Positions 50,922 through 58,687 of a stretch of DNA of 64,000 bases are shown here, piece after piece (the stretch's first letter is position 1; every line of letters starts with the position of its first letter). Location of the stretch: assembly GCA_964407405.1 (NCBI GenBank), contig CAYOVH010000002.1, positions 199,205-263,204 on the forward strand. Reading direction: 5' to 3'. The DNA is from JASLCR01 sp964407405 (GTDB lineage: Bacteria > Patescibacteriota > Saccharimonadia > Saccharimonadales > Saccharimonadaceae). Made by a program: the position numbers and the translations under genes. The notes beneath the pieces are model-generated. The model saw only the letters and a program-made list of their open reading frames with translations. It had not been told where the DNA came from and ran no database searches.

Positions 50922-51342
50922 ATTCCATCGCTATGCGAGAGCCGTAGGGGGTGAAAGGAGATAAAAAAACATACTCTATGTACGGCTCAAGACGCAAAGA
51001 ACTAGAGCATCCGTAGATACTCTCGCATAGTGATGGAATTGTTAGTTTTACTTAATTAATGATGTGTGAGCAGTCGGGGCGATGTAAGTCCACCTACGCT
51101 CTATATCGCATCCCCGCTTAAGAAGAAGTCTCTATAGATACTCTTAGCTCGGTGAATGTAACGCTCCTCTAGAAGGACATCGCCCAGGCTACTCACACAT
51201 AAGGCTCTCATAGGGACGCAATATGGAAATAGCAACACTCTGAAAGTGCTGCGTCTATTGCTTGTCCCGTAGAATGAAACTGTTAGAAACAGTTTGTAGG
51301 CGATCTGTAAGTTTGGCCCATACAGAACACCCTATGAAAGCC
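50922..51342 (-). ncRNA. Structured array A: three consecutive multi-branched modules
   Basis: No gene fits here. R1: 19-bp closing stem (50922-50940 with 51021-51039, one G/T site). R2: 9-bp stem ATGTGTGAG/CTCACACAT (51062-51070, 51192-51200) with an inner 9-bp stem GGGCGATGT/ACATCGCCC. R3: closing stem 51203-51215 with 51330-51342 and three arms: GGGAC/GTCCC plus GCAATA/TATTGC, AAACTGTT-aga-AACAGTTT, and TCTGTA/TACAGA. A minus-strand promoter sits right upstream (51393-51421), so the array is probably a leader of about 450 nt or separate RNAs. R1 and R2 share TAGATACTCT. Strand is uncertain: R1 favours plus, R3 favours minus by G-U pairs. Confidence 0.6.
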
Positions 51343-51392
51343 CCATTAAATTAAGTTATCGACTCTTATAAGTTCTAAAATCAACTATATTT

Positions 51393-51421
51393 ATAATAGC
51401 ATAACCCTTTTCAAAATACAA
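51393..51421 (-). promoter_or_regulatory. Leftward promoter upstream of array A
   Basis: Minus strand TTGTAT (51421-51416), a 17-bp spacer, TGC and TATTAT (51398-51393): an extended -10 promoter reading through array A into the 50884 operon. Confidence 0.7.
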
Positions 51422-51529
51422 TAAGAAAAGTGCCACATTTAGTGGAACATCTCCCGGCGAGTCCACCACAGCCCGCTTGAGTTTATTGTAACACTTGCTC
51501 CTTATTTACTTATTTAGTTGTTGGTTGTA

Positions 51530-51580
51530 TTGAAAAGTGCATGCACTTTTGGTATAATAACCGGCATGTAAAGATGCCGG
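51530..51580 (+). promoter_or_regulatory. Rightward promoter with a perfect 18-bp palindromic operator
   Basis: TTGAAA (51530-51535), 17-bp spacer, TATAAT (51553-51558). The palindrome AAAAGTGCATGCACTTTT (51533-51550) fills the spacer and overlaps the -35, so a repressor bound here would block the promoter. A hairpin CCGGCAT/ATGCCGG (51561-51580) opens the transcript. Confidence 0.75.
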
Positions 51581-51596
51581 TATAAATACGACTCAG

Positions 51597-51728
51597 ATGA
51601 CGCAAGTACTTATTGAAGTTGGACTTATACGCGCCCGGAGACATCCAGGTCTTACCGATGAAGAGAAAGAACGATTCAAGAAACGCCGTATTGAGCGAAT
51701 GAAAATGAGAAATAGTACCAAGTCCTGA
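51597..51728 (+). CDS. Small basic protein (43 aa) behind the palindromic promoter
   Basis: Reads MTQVLIEVGLIRARRHPGLT, then DEEKERFKKRRIERMKMRNS. Very basic, helical, possibly DNA or RNA binding. It runs against its neighbours and is the only gene after the operator-controlled promoter, so it may act in the lysis/lysogeny choice. No clear ribosome site. Confidence 0.55.
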   Translation: MTQVLIEVGLIRARRHPGLTDEEKERFKKRRIERMKMRNSTKS

Positions 51729-51732
51729 TAGT

Positions 51733-51891
51733 TCACTCATCTTCTTCCTCTTCCTTCATGGCTTTCCAGTAGGGGCTATAATGGAGCTCGCAGTTATCGA
51801 TAAATGCGTCACCGAGTTCATGCTTTATGCGAATGTATAGCTGCGGTGAAAGCTCGATAAGAAAGTTGCTTTCATCATTTGGTTTATTCAT
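51733..51891 (-). CDS. Small acidic phage protein (52 aa)
   Basis: Reads MNKPNDESNFLIELSPQLYI with the acidic end KAMKEEEEDE. The ATG overlaps the previous stop as TAATG and GGAGGTAAGGA lies upstream. No family recognised. Confidence 0.65.
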   Translation of the reverse strand: MNKPNDESNFLIELSPQLYIRIKHELGDAFIDNCELHYSPYWKAMKEEEEDE

Positions 51892-52109
51892 TATTCCTTA
51901 CCTCCGGAAAGTACCTCAATATCCCGAGACATTCCTTCTATGACACTTTCTATTGGTTCAATCTCAGAGATATACGTATATTCACGACCGAGCATATCTT
52001 TTTTCTGCTCACCAATCTTATCCGCTAGCTGTACGTGGGCGAGGTCTCTTGCTATTTCAAGGTCATTCTTAATCCTTTGTAGAAGGATACGTAGTTGTTC
52101 GTTACTCAT
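51891..52109 (-). CDS. Small helical phage protein
   Basis: 72 residues, helical throughout (MSNEQLRILLQRIKNDLEIA, EIEPIESVIEGMSRDIEVLS). Overlaps neighbours by 1-4 bases. Confidence 0.65.
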   Translation of the reverse strand: MSNEQLRILLQRIKNDLEIARDLAHVQLADKIGEQKKDMLGREYTYISEIEPIESVIEGMSRDIEVLSGGKE

Positions 52110-52363
52110 TCCTTATCTCCATGTATAAAATACTTAGCTGACTCTATATAACCCTTAAGGAGTACTAACTTTGTTTTGTCCATAACAGGCGATCCTATAG
52201 GATTAACATGGACTGATACACTGGCCGCATCCCCTAGTTCTATGAGTCTTTCAAGCCATTTTACTGGCACTTTAACCTGCTGGTCTGATAAGTTTCCTTT
52301 GGTACTAATAGAGATCAACTTGGGCACAAACTCTCTGTTTACCGCATCTTCCCATGCACTCAT
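52106..52363 (-). CDS. Phage protein, unknown
   Basis: 85 residues from the ATG at 52363 (ATGA overlap with the upstream stop; the longer frame is a shadow). KVPVKWLERLIELGDAASVS and DKTKLVLLKGYIESAKYFI. No family recognised. Confidence 0.65.
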   Translation of the reverse strand: MSAWEDAVNREFVPKLISISTKGNLSDQQVKVPVKWLERLIELGDAASVSVHVNPIGSPVMDKTKLVLLKGYIESAKYFIHGDKE

Positions 52364-52872
52364 GACCAATCCTTTCTTACTTGCTCTATAGCTGCCATAA
52401 GACCATACTCGTCTTCGTCTCCCCATATCTCTTTGTATTTGTGTAGAATTTCATCGGCAAATTTATTTACTGTGTCGGAGAGGAGCTGCTCGATCTCAAT
52501 CGCAGAGTTCTTGAATTCTGCTTGTTGGAGGAGGGCTAAAGCGCCATCTACCATGTGATTGATAGGACTACCAGTACGAAGACGACCCATCATTACTGAT
52601 TCGTTATATAGTTTCTCTAGTTCTTCTCTCTGTGTCATTAGAGCTACCTTTCTCGTGAATATCGTTTTATAGCCAACGTGTTCATTGATTACATAACTCA
52701 ACTCTTTCTTGTCATCACGGATTTGTACGCGCTGAATCCAGTATTTACTTGCGTATTTATCGTTGGGATGTTGTGAGGCTATCCATGACTGTGCATGCCA
52801 TTTGATTTTGAATATGACCATCGGGCAGCCTCTTGATCGAGAACTATAAACGGCGTACATAACAGTATTCAT
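52360..52872 (-). CDS. Phage protein, unknown
   Basis: 170 residues from the ATGA overlap at 52872. N-terminal half beta-like with VIFKIKWHAQSWIASQHPN; C-terminal half helical (TQREELEKLYNESVMMGRLR). An internal ATG at 52638 with AAAGGTAG could give a second, shorter product. Confidence 0.65.
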   Translation of the reverse strand: MNTVMYAVYSSRSRGCPMVIFKIKWHAQSWIASQHPNDKYASKYWIQRVQIRDDKKELSYVINEHVGYKTIFTRKVALMTQREELEKLYNESVMMGRLRTGSPINHMVDGALALLQQAEFKNSAIEIEQLLSDTVNKFADEILHKYKEIWGDEDEYGLMAAIEQVRKDWS

Positions 52873-53492
52873 TTCACTGCCTCCTTTAATATATGCAAGC
52901 CAACTTCTGGCTCTACTGCATTCCTAAGCAGCAACCTTTTTCTTGTTATCTTGAATGGCGTAAGATCAACCCCCAGGCTTGCTTCAAGTTCTGTGACATT
53001 TTTTCTAATCACCCACTTACCGGCACTTGTTTTACTGGTTGTAATACCAGATGGCTTGACTGCAATCTTTTCAATGTCGAAGTTGGCCCAGTACCAGTGT
53101 ATGCCGATCGGCTGCGGCTCAATCAGTGGCTTGTAGTAGGCCTGGACATTCTCGATGGCATACTTGCCCTTGAAGTGATGCTTTAAGAATAGTATTTCTT
53201 GGTAGAGGCGCATGTCTGGATATACACCAGCAACTTTGCCTCCGTGAAAACCTAATCCATACCTTGCTCGGCTATGTGTCGGGCATGGTGGACTACTCCA
53301 GATGAAGTCAAACTCTTTGTAGTGATCGAGCAAATACTGGTGTGCATCGGCCACAATCACGGTATCGTTTGGATAGAGTTGTTGGTAGACTGCTGCGATC
53401 TCTGGATCAAGCTCTACCGCTGTAATGTCGTGTTCATCACCCCAGAGCTTGCGATTACCGCCTATTCCGGCATAAAGGTTGAGAATTCTCAT
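52869..53492 (-). CDS. DNA (cytosine-5) methyltransferase, short
   Basis: 207 residues. Motif I MRILNLYAGIGGNRKLWGDE (AdoMet site), motif IV SSPPCPTHSR with catalytic Cys70, and motif VI AIENVQAYY. Much shorter than typical 300-400 residue enzymes, so the target-recognition region is small. No restriction partner is near: probably an orphan enzyme protecting phage DNA or marking it. Confidence 0.88.
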   Translation of the reverse strand: MRILNLYAGIGGNRKLWGDEHDITAVELDPEIAAVYQQLYPNDTVIVADAHQYLLDHYKEFDFIWSSPPCPTHSRARYGLGFHGGKVAGVYPDMRLYQEILFLKHHFKGKYAIENVQAYYKPLIEPQPIGIHWYWANFDIEKIAVKPSGITTSKTSAGKWVIRKNVTELEASLGVDLTPFKITRKRLLLRNAVEPEVGLHILKEAVK

Positions 53493-53614
53493 CTATTTCT
53501 TCTCCATTTCTGGTACTCAATTTCTTCATAGATACAATGCGCGACGTAGGCAACGATCATGCTAAAGATGAATAGCGCAATAAGTAGGGAGAGTAGTACC
53601 AACACGTCATTCAT
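53489..53614 (-). CDS. Small membrane protein (41 aa)
   Basis: Reads MNDVLVLLSLLIALFIFSMI, then a polar end EEIEYQKWRRNR. ATGA overlaps both with the repeat-protein stop and the methyltransferase start, so it fits the operon exactly. Confidence 0.7.
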   Translation of the reverse strand: MNDVLVLLSLLIALFIFSMIVAYVAHCIYEEIEYQKWRRNR

Positions 53615-55069
53615 GCCTCTACAGCTTCAAAATACTCTTTAACACTAATACCGAATGCATGAGCTTGTGCTAGGTCTGCATCTGCTTTCTTGCCTACTTC
53701 AGGTTCAACCCATTCGATATATGACTTACCTTTAATAGATGGATGTTCCATCAGCATGCAGTATTCAGTACGTCCTGTGTCCATAAAGTTATCTACTTGG
53801 TATAACTCGGTAGGTTTGTTTAAACTCCATGGGAAAGTTGCCGCGCAGTAATCTTCGCCAAACTTCTCAAGTAGTTTAGAATACTTTTCACCAGTTGCTA
53901 TTTTCTTAGCTTTCATTTCTTTTAATAAACGGTCTGGTCTAAGCATCTGTATTGCTACAGCTCGTTGATCTGCGCCAAGGTTTAATTTTGCTAGTTCTGG
54001 AAGGGTCATCTTCTGTTCAACAATACGTTTCCAGGTTGGCTCTTCAAAAGCTACTCCGTGTAAAAACCATAGTTTGTAGCCGTCCCGCCACTCAATAGCT
54101 GGGAGTTGGTCGGAGTCGAGGTTTTTACTAATATCACGACGGACAGACTTTGGACGGCGGCATACAATAGCAAAATCATTTAAGAAAACAGCGAAGAAGA
54201 CACCACTTTTTAGATAGTCTAGGTATTTCTTCAGTCCCTCATGTTCTGTAATTCCTATTCGATAGAAAAAGTCATAAAATGAAAACTCAGAGCGCCATGC
54301 TAGTGTCTCATATGACCATGAAAATTCTTCTAGTTTTTGGTCCCACACTTGGCCCGACACTTGGCCCGACACTTGGTCCCACACTTGGTCCCACACTTGG
54401 CCCGACACTTGGCCCGACACTTGGCCCGACACTTGGTCCCACACTTGGCCCGACACTTGATCCCGCACTTGGCCCGACACTTGGCCCCACACTTGGCCCG
54501 ACACTTGGCCCGACACTTGGCCCGACACTTGGCCCCACACTTGGCCCGACACTTGGTCCCACACTTGGCCCGACACTTGATCCCGCACTTGNNNNNNNNN
54601 NNNNNNNNNNNNNNNNNNNNNNNNNNNNNNNNNNNNNNNNNNNNNNNNNNNNNNNNNNNNNNNNNNNNNNNNNNNNNNNNNNNNNNNNNNNTTGGCCCGA
54701 CACTTGATCCCGCACTTGGCCCGACACTTGGCCCGACACTTGGCCCGACACTTGGTCCCACACTTGATCCCGCACTTGGCCCGACACTTGATCCCGCACT
54801 TGGCCCGACACTTGGCCCGACACTTGGCCCTTATTACCTGTAGCCTCAAGTTTAATAATGTTTGCAGCGTATTGGACTGCTAAGGGGCTATCAACAAAAA
54901 TCATCTTTGGGTTTTTCATGCCAGATATTTCGTAAAGCCAGTTTATACCTTTTGTTGCAGCTTCATGGTCTAGTTCATCACCGCCAGTAAGAGACATGTT
55001 TATCCATTCGTCCCTCACCTTAAACATTAGTTGTTTTTGATCTTTGGTTAGAGTTTCTACTTTAGGCAT
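53611..55069 (-). CDS. Tetrapeptide-repeat protein with DUF6745-like C-terminus (spans assembly gap)
   Basis: N-terminal part from MPKVETLTKDQKQ (55069), then repeats of Q-V-x-x (VSGQ, VWDQ, VRDQ) interrupted by 100 N, then a C-terminal domain of about 240 residues (KLEEFSWSYETLAWRSEFSF; AIEWRDGYKLWFLHGVAFEE; YCMLMEHPSIKGKSYIEWVE). The two sides are in different frames only because the gap length is arbitrary. The C-terminal domain and repeats recall DUF6745 proteins, function unknown. True length is unknown. Confidence 0.75.
54341..54831. repeat. 12-bp tandem repeat tract with a 100-N assembly gap
   Basis: Units of ACTTGGCCCGAC and variants (ACTTGGTCCCAC, ACTTGATCCCGC, ACTTGGCCCCAC), about 32 visible copies, each encoding four residues on the minus strand. 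N at 54592-54691. The assembler evidently failed to cross the array, so copy number is unresolved and may vary between cells. Confidence 0.95.
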
Positions 55070-55070
55070 A

Positions 55071-55460
55071 CTAATCCCACACCTCACGACGAACCTGCTC
55101 AAATGGATCATATTCGGTTTTACGATTCACTTTATAAATACCGGGCGCTACAGGTAGTGTCTCATGAATATCATGGGTCTTTTTGTGGACAATCGAGGAC
55201 TCAAACTGCGATGAAATATAAATTTCGCCATCTTGGACGAATATATCAAAGTCTTGTCCTTTAGTAGCTTCTAGGACATGATGATGGCCGGTCTCACTAT
55301 GTCCGATAATATAGCTAGTGTGCTTGGTTGTTTTACCTTTTGGTAGGCTCTCAATTGGGAGTAATACATTCTCTCCGTGAATGATTGGTATGTTCATAGC
55401 ATTTCCTTTACTTGTTTTGGCTTGCATATTTTTGATGGATTGTTTTTCGAGATTGGTCAT
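55071..55460 (-). CDS. Small protein paired with the repeat protein
   Basis: 129 residues from the ATG at 55460 (AAGGAG site; an internal ATG at 55397 also has a site). Features: VLLPIESLPKGKTTKHTSYI, GHSETGHHHVLEA, TLPVAPGIYKVNRKTEYDP. This resembles small proteins I recall beside DUF6745-type repeat genes in other bacteria. The His cluster GHHH may bind metal. It ends 2 bp before the repeat gene start. Confidence 0.7.
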   Translation of the reverse strand: MTNLEKQSIKNMQAKTSKGNAMNIPIIHGENVLLPIESLPKGKTTKHTSYIIGHSETGHHHVLEATKGQDFDIFVQDGEIYISSQFESSIVHKKTHDIHETLPVAPGIYKVNRKTEYDPFEQVRREVWD

Positions 55461-55803
55461 TGTTGTAACTCCTTAAATTTCATAGATACCGTCTTGCCAT
55501 CTGTAACCTTTCTATGATGGTCAAAGCAGAGGTAGCGGACATTCGATAATGTTTTCTTAAGCTCATGGTGAGCACCCCGCGTCTTAATATGATCAACGTG
55601 GAGGTACTCGTTTACATAGCAGCCATAGGCAGGCATACATAGCCATACTTACTGGTGAGATACGGTTTAGCGACCGTGTCGCGCCATTTCTCGTAATCTA
55701 TAGTCTGTTTGCCACGCTTTTTGATAGGCTTTTTCTTTTTCCGAGGACAGAATGTCTGATAGTGATATGGACTGTCACATATCTTGCACAAGTTCTTCAT
55801 CAA
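55457..55803 (-). pseudogene. HNH endonuclease, frameshifted
   Basis: From 55803 the frame reads MMKNLCKICDSPYHYQTFCP to KPYLTSKYGYV and then stops at 55612. In the next frame the HNH core continues: YGCYVNEYLHVDHIKTRGAH, NVRYLCFDHHRKVTDGK, ending at 55457 in an ATGA overlap with the next gene. One base gained or lost near 55620-55640 separates them: decay, sequencing error or programmed shift. Confidence 0.75.
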
Positions 55804-55810
55804 TACCTCC

Positions 55811-55888
55811 GCCTCTCTACACCAGCGATAACCGGTTTTGATCTAACATGCACCACTACATATTCAGTTGCCGCCAGAGGAGAGAGGC
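55811..55888. other. Closed-stem element between early genes
   Basis: GCCTCTCT (55811-55818) pairs with AGAGAGGC (55881-55888). AACCGGTT and other short stems lie inside. A competing hairpin AGAGGC/GCCTCT (55883-55899) uses the same 3' strand. Similar in size to the array modules. Confidence 0.4.
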
Positions 55889-55906
55889 TCATTGCCTCTT
55901 ATCTTT

Positions 55907-56179
55907 CTATCTTTCACTCCAAAGTACTTTTACTCGATTCCACTCACGCTGTAGCCAGCTTTGAGAATGTTTGAGCCAATTCTTGTTTTTACGAGGTTTC
56001 TCGTAGTTGAGCTTGTAATTGGCTAACGTGTGCTTTTCAGCTCGTTTTAGACGTGCATACGCCTCACTCTCGGCTTTCTCAGCTGCTTTCTTAGTACGAT
56101 ACGCATCTAGTACGATATCCATACCATGAGCAGTTATTTTACCCGTCCAAAGTTTTGCATCTTTATTCTTTTCAGCCAT
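55907..56179 (-). CDS. Basic helical phage protein
   Basis: 90 residues from the ATG at 56179. Lys/Ala/Glu-rich helix (DAYRTKKAAEKAESEAYARL) and a Trp-rich basic end (KNKNWLKHSQSWLQREWNRV). Possibly nucleic-acid binding. Overlaps the previous gene by 8 bp. Confidence 0.65.
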   Translation of the reverse strand: MAEKNKDAKLWTGKITAHGMDIVLDAYRTKKAAEKAESEAYARLKRAEKHTLANYKLNYEKPRKNKNWLKHSQSWLQREWNRVKVLWSER

Positions 56180-56474
56180 CACAGTCACTTTCTAATCGTT
56201 CAGATTCTTTCAGTGTCCAGTACCGTATCACGTGTCCTCGTGCTGCTGGATTCCTCGCTGTAGTAAACCCGACAGACTCAAAGTCTCTTGAATTAAACAC
56301 ATTACCAATAGTGTTACGGTGAAGATAATCTGGCAGAGGGTACTCTTTTGTTACGTCCTCTATTGTTATCCTCGATCTTGTCTTTAATAGTCGTCTTGCA
56401 ACAACCCTTGCTCCCTCAAGCCAAGCCTTCTTAGTTTCCTGGAATAGACTTGGCACATTTTGTGCTACGTTCAT
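56172..56474 (-). CDS. Phage protein with winged-helix look
   Basis: 100 residues. RSRITIEDVTKEYPLPDYLH and NTIGNVFNSRDFESVGFTTA followed by HVIRYWTLKE suggest a small winged-helix DNA-binding domain. ATGA overlap with the NinB-like gene. Confidence 0.6.
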   Translation of the reverse strand: MNVAQNVPSLFQETKKAWLEGARVVARRLLKTRSRITIEDVTKEYPLPDYLHRNTIGNVFNSRDFESVGFTTARNPAARGHVIRYWTLKESERLESDCDG

Positions 56475-56836
56475 CGTCTCCTCGCTTGCATTTCATGAAG
56501 CTGTGTTTCGATGCTCGGAAAATCTTGGTGAACCCCTATGTTCTCCCCAAGATGCTTCGAGATGGTATCGAACACCGCATCAATTTCTTTCGTTGTTAGC
56601 TCAGTGGTGGATTCTTTGTTTAGCTGTGCTCTCATAATTGGTCTGAATATGTACTCTTTGATCGTTTCGGCGTTCCATGGAATATCCACGTGAGCCTTAA
56701 GCGTCCTGCGCATATCAAAGCCTTGTTCGTTGAGGTTATCAGCTAGCTGTGTAAACCAGAGATAAAGAGCCTTGTTTTGCTGCAAGGTTCTTCGTTTCTC
56801 TGCCTGTACTGGGTTATTATCTCGGTCTACCACCAA
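56471..56836 (-). CDS. NinB-like recombination protein
   Basis: 121 residues. KRRTLQQNKALYLWFTQLAD, GFDMRRTLKAHVDIPWNAET and STTELTTKEIDAVFDTISKH match a widespread phage family related to NinB (single-strand DN A binding/recombination). Beside other recombination genes. Confidence 0.75.
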   Translation of the reverse strand: MVVDRDNNPVQAEKRRTLQQNKALYLWFTQLADNLNEQGFDMRRTLKAHVDIPWNAETIKEYIFRPIMRAQLNKESTTELTTKEIDAVFDTISKHLGENIGVHQDFPSIETQLHEMQARRR

Positions 56837-57153
56837 TTCCCTACATCCTTTCCGTTAATAGGTACACGAGCAAGCCAATGAGTCTTAGCCGCTTGCCAAG
56901 TTCCATACCGATCTTTCATGTACTGCGTAAACCACGCATCCTGACACGTATAATCCGCACCACAAGGCAGCTTAGATCCCGGACAAGCTTGTCCAAGACC
57001 TCTACATCCAGTGGCGTTCACTGAGGCAGGATTATTACCGCTCTCATGCTGGTAAATAAACATCTTCGCAGCAACTTCACCACTTGAAACAGATGCCATT
57101 TTCTTTGGTGCCTTATAGCTGCTTACTAAAGCTGGAATCTCCCCGCTGTTCAT
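56827..57153 (-). CDS. Transglycosylase-type lysozyme domain
   Basis: 108 residues from MNSGEIP; the open frame extends upstream to about 57246 without a start. YQHESGNNPASVNATGCRGL followed by GQACPGSKL and a Cys pair is the SLT/resuscitation-type muralytic fold with catalytic Glu. It lacks its own signal; the gene before encodes a membrane anchor in the -1-related frame. Probably a virion- or membrane-anchored wall hydrolase. See finding on the A5 tract. Confidence 0.75.
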   Translation of the reverse strand: MNSGEIPALVSSYKAPKKMASVSSGEVAAKMFIYQHESGNNPASVNATGCRGLGQACPGSKLPCGADYTCQDAWFTQYMKDRYGTWQAAKTHWLARVPINGKDVGNWW

Positions 57154-57197
57154 AGACTCCAGCTTTGTCGTCTGCTTAGTAGCAGAGTCTTCGACGA

Positions 57198-57455
57198 CTA
57201 GTGACTCTGCTTGATTTTTGACGTCGCCACTTGAGCAGCGATCTCATGACTTATATTCTTCTGTTGATACTTACCATCTGCCACACCTTTCGAGTAGAGC
57301 GCATAAAGTACTGCTACGATCGCTAATGTGACAATTACAGTAAGTGCATACTTTGCAAAAGTTTTCAGTTTTGTTTTCATTTCGGTATTTCCTTTTTCTT
57401 GTTCTTGTTTTAGTGTCTTTTCAATATCTTTAGTAGTTGATGATTTATAGACCAT
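57198..57455 (-). CDS. Membrane anchor segment upstream of the transglycosylase
   Basis: 85 residues from the ATG at 57455 (GGAGGG site). One membrane helix (about 38-56, YALTVIVTLAIVAVLYALYS), then a short polar end before the stop. A -1 shift at the A5 tract (57215-57219) would extend it through a Ser/Thr/Lys linker straight into the transglycosylase. Confidence 0.7.
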   Translation of the reverse strand: MVYKSSTTKDIEKTLKQEQEKGNTEMKTKLKTFAKYALTVIVTLAIVAVLYALYSKGVADGKYQQKNISHEIAAQVATSKIKQSH

Positions 57456-57456
57456 T

Positions 57457-58479
57457 CTAGCTTCCCTCCTCACTGTCCTGCATAGATTTTAGTTTCGTAA
57501 TTCCTGTACGTATCTTTTCGGCCGTCAACTGTTCAATGGCAATCTTTGAACTTGTGCCATATACCCCAATGAGAGCCTCTGTACGCAGTTTTACTTCAGC
57601 TTTGCCAGTCCCGCTTAATCCTTGCAATACAAGCTCTTGCTGAAGCTCCTCAAGCGCTATCTCTTGCTGCTTTTTACGTTCAGCATACGAATAGTCTGGA
57701 TTATCAAATAGCTCTTGCGAATCACGAGTAGTATCTAGACCAAAGTGATCGCCGCCAACATTCAAATGCTCGACGACTGACTTAAAGTCATCAAAAGTTG
57801 GTGAATCTATCACTTTTCCATTCATTGTGTCTGTCCGGTCCTTCAAGACATAACAGCGATTGGTATATCCTTTTTCGCCTACTTCTGATATGCGCTCCAT
57901 CTCGAGCAATAGATCAGATTCATAGCCAAATTCACCTTCTGCCTTCATCTTTGTGCCGGTTTTGATCAGTTCCTTCTTTCCTGACTCATCTTCGCTAAAG
58001 TTATAGTCATATCCAGCCCGTCCAAGCACAATTGTGTGCAATTTTGAGTTGATAAACAGATCGGTAAACTGTTGCCATTCTGCTTTCACTTTGCCCCAGT
58101 CCTGAAATAGCAATCCATTGCTTCTCCTGAGACGCTTCTCATAGCTCGTTGTCAGGTCTCGCCACACATGAGAAATTGAGTCAATAATCGCTACATCATA
58201 TCCTTCTTTCTCAACCTCTTTCATAAATTCGAGGAGGTCTAGGAAAGATCGAGATTTTGCAACATCAAACTGTATCCCTTGTTCTTTAAAGTACTGGACA
58301 AAGAAATCTGACCCTTTTTCAGTATCAAAGAACGCGACCTTTGGGTTATCTTTTAGGGTCAACTTTGCAAGGCCACTTGCCATGCGAGATGCTGTATATG
58401 TCTTACCGCTGCCTTGAAATCCTAAGATTCCTGCCTTTAGGTAGGCTGTTTGGTTAGATGCTGGTTTCAAAATACTCAT
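57457..58479 (-). CDS. Sak4-like RecA-fold ATPase
   Basis: 340 residues. Walker A GFQGSGKT (20-27), Walker B YDVAIIDSISHVWRD, a C-terminal helical Glu/Gln-rich region. Phage ATPases of this type act in single-strand annealing and recombination with SSB. Precedes anchor and NinB-like genes. Confidence 0.85.
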   Translation of the reverse strand: MSILKPASNQTAYLKAGILGFQGSGKTYTASRMASGLAKLTLKDNPKVAFFDTEKGSDFFVQYFKEQGIQFDVAKSRSFLDLLEFMKEVEKEGYDVAIIDSISHVWRDLTTSYEKRLRRSNGLLFQDWGKVKAEWQQFTDLFINSKLHTIVLGRAGYDYNFSEDESGKKELIKTGTKMKAEGEFGYESDLLLEMERISEVGEKGYTNRCYVLKDRTDTMNGKVIDSPTFDDFKSVVEHLNVGGDHFGLDTTRDSQELFDNPDYSYAERKKQQEIALEELQQELVLQGLSGTGKAEVKLRTEALIGVYGTSSKIAIEQLTAEKIRTGITKLKSMQDSEEGS

Positions 58480-58667
58480 CCTTTCATCTCCATATTTAGC
58501 CCGATTGCTTTAAAGAACTTTACCTCAGTAGATTTCATACGATGATTCCTGATCTTGATATATACAGGCACATCATATGTTTGTTCTTCAAAATTAACAC
58601 TTATGTGGTTTATTCCTTGAGTTTTATGTAATCCACAAAACACATTTTTAATTAAACTTTCTAACAT
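58476..58667 (-). CDS. Small phage protein, first gene of the early operon
   Basis: 63 residues (MLESLIKNVFCGLHKTQGIN, EEQTYDVPVYIKIRNHRM). AGGAG site; ATGA overlap with the ATPase. No family recognised. Array B lies directly upstream. Confidence 0.65.
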   Translation of the reverse strand: MLESLIKNVFCGLHKTQGINHISVNFEEQTYDVPVYIKIRNHRMKSTEVKFFKAIGLNMEMKG

Positions 58668-58687
58668 TTCATTCTCCTTTCAGTTAG

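Noticed and set aside
51510..51740. 76-residue minus-strand open frame
   Set aside because: Covers the palindromic promoter and is antisense to the small basic gene; low-quality sequence.
54341..54831. CRISPR-like look of the short repeat tract
   Set aside because: The 12-bp units are directly tandem without spacers, keep a coding frame and encode four residues each; no cas genes are present.
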